Source: GCA-003244245 sp963822695 (GTDB taxonomy: Bacteria > Actinomycetota > Actinomycetes > Mycobacteriales > Pseudonocardiaceae). From it: a stretch of DNA of 64,000 nt. The stretch lies in NCBI GenBank assembly GCA_963822695.1, contig CAWGJH010000008.1, positions 186,001 through 250,000 on the forward strand, read 5' to 3'. Every line of letters starts with the position of its first letter. Position 1 is the stretch's first letter. The notes under the pieces were generated by a model, which had not been told where the DNA came from, searched no databases, and saw only the letters and a list, made by a program, of their open reading frames with translations. Shown here one piece after another: positions 61,156 to 64,000 of the stretch. Both the position numbers and the translations under genes were made by a program.

Positions 61156-62337
61156 ATGGTGCGTTGGTCTGATGATCCCGCTGAGCTGCGGGTGCGGATG
61201 GTTGATCGGCTCTTGGCTGGCGACGGCATGGCCATCTGGAGCGCGGCGGTGGCGCCGTGGCGCTCCGCGCTCGCGACGGTGCCGCGGCACGCGTTCATCC
61301 CGGATACTGTGTGGATCAAGAACCCAAGCCACTGGCCGACATTGCTGCCGCTGTGCCGCGACGACGATCCGGCCCGGTGGCTGGAGCTCACCTACGGCGA
61401 CGATGCGGTGATCACCCAAGTTGATGATGGGCACCCGGCCGGTCCGGGGCTGGCTGGGGTGATGCAGACCAGTTCGGCGTCAGCACCTGACATCGTCGCG
61501 GTGATGCTGGCCGCGTTGGGTGCCCACCCGGGGCATCGGGTCCTGGAGATCGGTACCGGCACGGGGTACAACGCGGCGCTGCTGGCCCACCGGCTCGGGG
61601 CGCAGCACATCACCAGCATTGAGGTGGATCCCGACGTGGCGACCCAGGCGCGTCAGGCACTGTCCGATACCGGCTACGGCGAGATCTGCGTGGTCACGGG
61701 TGACGGGGTGCTCGGGTATCCGCCGGGCGCTCCCTACGACCGGGTCATCGCCACCGTTGCCGTGCGCAGCATTCCCTATCCGTGGGTAGCCCAGACCCGT
61801 CCAGACGGTCGGATCTTGCTGCCGTGGGCCAACAGTTATACCGGTGCGCTGGTGGCATTGACCGTCGACGAGCACGGCAGCGCCAGCGGTGGCGTCGTCG
61901 GCGAGTCGTCGTTCATGTGGTTGCGAGCCCAGCGGGAGCGGCGCGGAGCGGTTGGCGCCGTTGTCGGCGACGACGAGGACCGGGCCGAGGTCCACCTGAC
62001 CCAGCTGCATCCGTACTCGGTCAGTGGTGAGCCGGGTGCACGGTTCGCGATCGCTCAGCGGGTACCCCGGTGCCAGTGGCGGTACTGGCCCTATGCGGAG
62101 CGGACCGGCACCGGGGTGTTCTGGCTACTGGACTTCGAATCCCGATCGTGCGCCAAGCTGACTCACTACACCCCCGACGCCAGCGACGGCGAGTTCCCCG
62201 TGCACCAGCACGGACCCCGGCGGCTGTGGGAAGAGATCCACGCAGCTCACCAGTGGTGGATCGATCAAGGCAAGCCCGACACCGACCGCTGGCGTTTCAC
62301 CGTGACCCCCCAAGCCCAGCGCATCGAACTGACCTAA
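61156..62337 (+). CDS. PIMT-family O-methyltransferase, third homologue
   Basis: 393 residues from ATG 61156, giving the same length as the 45209 homologue; the frame is open from 61009. Signatures: VPRHAFIPDTVW, AVITQVDDGHPAG, SAM loop VLEIGTGTGYNAALLAHRLG, YDRVIATVAVRSIPYPWVAQ and a C-terminal extension ending HQHGPRRLWEEIHAAHQWW. It should methylate Asp or isoAsp side chains. No precursor or ATP-grasp gene is adjacent, so it is either a repair enzyme or an orphan peptide-modifying enzyme. Confidence 0.75.
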   Translation: MVRWSDDPAELRVRMVDRLLAGDGMAIWSAAVAPWRSALATVPRHAFIPDTVWIKNPSHWPTLLPLCRDDDPARWLELTYGDDAVITQVDDGHPAGPGLAGVMQTSSASAPDIVAVMLAALGAHPGHRVLEIGTGTGYNAALLAHRLGAQHITSIEVDPDVATQARQALSDTGYGEICVVTGDGVLGYPPGAPYDRVIATVAVRSIPYPWVAQTRPDGRILLPWANSYTGALVALTVDEHGSASGGVVGESSFMWLRAQRERRGAVGAVVGDDEDRAEVHLTQLHPYSVSGEPGARFAIAQRVPRCQWRYWPYAERTGTGVFWLLDFESRSCAKLTHYTPDASDGEFPVHQHGPRRLWEEIHAAHQWWIDQGKPDTDRWRFTVTPQAQRIELT

Positions 62338-62402
62338 CGCCGCCCCGCGCCTGGCCAGCCCTCATGACGTCGGCGGACCTCGCAACACCGAGTGGAGAAT
62401 AT

Positions 62403-63859
62403 GACCATCCGCGTGTCGGACCGACGGGCGGGCGTACACCCTCGACTATCGGAGCGAAGCACCTGCCGCCGCCACTGCCGACCTGTATGGTGCCGCGGAC
62501 GTTATCCCTGATCTCATTGGCTGGGCGGGCGTGCCGGGCAGGGCCAACGAGGTCGGCCACCGCGCGATTGCCGTGCCGGGCACCGTGCCTGGCTTGATCA
62601 CTGCGCACCAGTCGCTCGGCCAGTTGCCCTGGGCTGCGGTGGTGGCGCCCGCGATCAGCCTTGCTGATGAGGGGTTCGAGACCGACTGGTTCGGCGCGCT
62701 GATGCAGGGTACCTACCTGGATCTGCTGCTCGGTTTCGAGTCCACTGCACGGACATTCCTGCGCAGCGGGCGTTACCCGCACCGGCCGCGGGTGATCGGC
62801 CCCGGCGACCTGTTCCGTCAGCCGGTGCTGGTCGCCACTCTCCGCGAGTTCGCCGACGGCGGGCTTGCCGGATACCGGGACGGCGCGGCCGGGGCGGCGC
62901 TGGCTGGCGAGATGTCCCGGCATGACGGTCTGGTGACCGCGGCTGACGTGGCCGGGTATCTGCCACGGCCAACCGCGCCGCACGCTGTCGCGTTTCGTGA
63001 TCACACGGTTCTCGGGCCGGCCCACGGCGGCGTGTATGGGCTCATGTTCGCGGTTCTCGACCGGCTCGACCTGGGTGAGCATGATCCGCTCGCGCCCATT
63101 CGGCTGCACCTGGTGGCCGAGACGATCCGTCGCTGCCGGCGGATCGAGGCGCTGCACGCCGGGGATGGCCGGCCGGCGGTGTGGGTCGAGCATCCTGCGT
63201 TGGTTGGGGAGGTCGCCGCGAGCATCACCCCGCATCGGCGTGACGACGGCTGGCGGGACGCGTGGTGGGCGCGGGGCCGCACCGTCACCGAGGTCGGCCA
63301 GGAGCAGACTGCCCATGTCTGTGCGGTGGACTCCGGCGGCATGGTGGTCAGCCTCACCGAGACGATTCTTGCCGCGTACGGCTCGATGGTCACCACACCT
63401 GCCGGGATGCTGTTGAACAACGCGATGTTCGCGTTCGTGCCCGTGCCGGGCTACCCGAACTCGATGGCGCCCGGCCACCGGCCGCAGTCCAGCATGAGCC
63501 CGGTGATCGTAGTGGACCGCACCGGTCGTCCTGTCCTCACTGCGGGCGCGTCCGGTGGCCAGCGGATCTCCGCCGCCGTGGTGCAGGTGGTCGCTTATGT
63601 TCTCGATCACGGTCTCGGTGCCCAGGATGCGGTCGCCGCGCCCCGGTTGGACGTAGCAGGGGACACGGTGCTGCTCGATAACGGGCTTCCCGACGACACC
63701 GCCGCTGAGCTGGAAGATCGTGGCCACCACGTGGAGCGGGTTGAGGAAACCTTGTCTACCCTGTACTTCGCCAACCCGGCCGCCGTGATTCTGGCCGATG
63801 ACGGGACTCTGCACGCCGGTGTCAACCCGATGCACCTCACTGCGGCAGCAGGCTGGTGA
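62403..63859 (+). pseudogene. Gamma-glutamyltranspeptidase, N-terminally truncated
   Basis: The GGT pattern is already running at 62403 (GRAYTLDYRSEAPAAATADL) directly after a stop, so the first 70-80 residues with the signal peptide and the conserved glycine-rich start are missing. From GTG 62531 a 442-residue product could still be made. The autoprocessing Thr is kept in EQTAHVCAVDSGGMVVSLTE, and PQSSMSPVIVV and GASGGQRISAAVVQVV are typical. Loss of the N-terminus probably prevents folding or export. It follows the PIMT gene by 65 bases. Confidence 0.65.
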
Positions 63860-63898
63860 CTGTTCCGCTCACCTACACCCTGTAGGCTCAGCGAGGTT

Positions 63899-64000
63899 GT
63901 GACACTCGCCGTCATGTTGTCGCTCATGGCCGCGGTGTGCTTCGGGACCGCTTCGGTGCTGCAGCATCAGGGGGCGAATCAGGTACGCCGACGGTTTCCG
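63899..64000 (+). CDS. DMT/EamA-like membrane protein, N-terminal part (continues beyond window)
   Basis: GTG 63899 preceded by GCGAGG opens a frame to the window end. The first 34 residues (VTLAVMLSLMAAVCFGTASV, LQHQGANQVRRR) form one membrane helix followed by a short basic loop, as in DMT-type transporters that begin with AVxLALLAAxCFAxGSVLQ. Only 102 bases are visible. Confidence 0.45.
   Translation, partial: MTLAVMLSLMAAVCFGTASVLQHQGANQVRRRFP

Noticed and set aside
61067..61156. 29-residue ORF ending TGATG at the start of the third PIMT gene
   Set aside because: The peptide is Arg-rich like frame shadows of GC-rich DNA, has no ribosome site and no similarity to the 51-residue peptide upstream of the 45-kb PIMT gene.

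Overview
The window is high-GC DNA of a filamentous actinobacterium. An SsgA-type sporulation regulator, frequent GTG starts, several XRE/TPR regulators, a MEDS/HATPase anti-sigma-type protein and many actinobacterial mobile elements fit a Pseudonocardiales-like host, but the taxon is inferred, not proven. All functional names are from reading motifs; no database search was run.

Layout. 1-8.9 kb is ordinary chromosome: TPR protein (partial), MFS permease, MEDS/HATPase regulator, acyl-CoA dehydrogenase, SsgA-like protein, an ssuABC-like ABC operon and a DinB-fold protein. 9.0-16.4 kb holds a VapBC pair, a BlaI/M56 peptidase pair, a GT28-type glycosyltransferase, a polysaccharide deacetylase, a methyltransferase with an N-terminal Cys/His motif, a P-loop kinase, a DEDDh exonuclease and decayed Nudix and DegT genes. 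16.6-20.5 kb is a graspetide (omega-ester RiPP) cluster of the aspartimidylated type: regulator, precursor, ATP-grasp ligase and PIMT-like O-methyltransferase. 20.6-26.8 kb has small hypothetical genes, an MFS carrier with a CitA/CitB-type two-component system whose kinase is broken, and an XRE regulator.

27.4-32.9 kb is the most unusual part: a lower-GC, tightly packed operon with two tandem dCTP-deaminase-fold proteins that have lost complementary active-site residues, a PEP-synthase-like protein, a P-loop kinase, a CYTH (triphosphate tunnel) protein and a SET-domain protein. I know of no described system with this composition. Opposite to it lies a chimeric gene in which the DNA-binding domain of the graspetide regulator is fused to a GT2 glycosyltransferase.

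34.2-63 kb is a mobile-element graveyard. It includes a serine recombinase followed by a nine-copy GTGACGGGT repeat array, a decayed IS1182-type element, a PIMT gene translationally coupled to a 51-residue peptide and bracketed by ~140-bp inverted repeats, an ISKra4-family transposon carrying a tyrosine recombinase and a probable resolution site, MITE-like palindromes, IS6 and IS5 remnants, a second VapBC-type pair and a decayed Tn554-like integrase set. Small XRE-associated genes, two SGNH hydrolases and a DUF429 protein sit between them. The window ends with a third PIMT homologue, an N-terminally truncated gamma-glutamyltranspeptidase and the start of a membrane protein.

Three PIMT-family methyltransferases in one window, one inside a recognisable graspetide operon and one coupled to an unknown micropeptide, suggest that peptide aspartimidylation or isoaspartate chemistry is a recurrent theme here.
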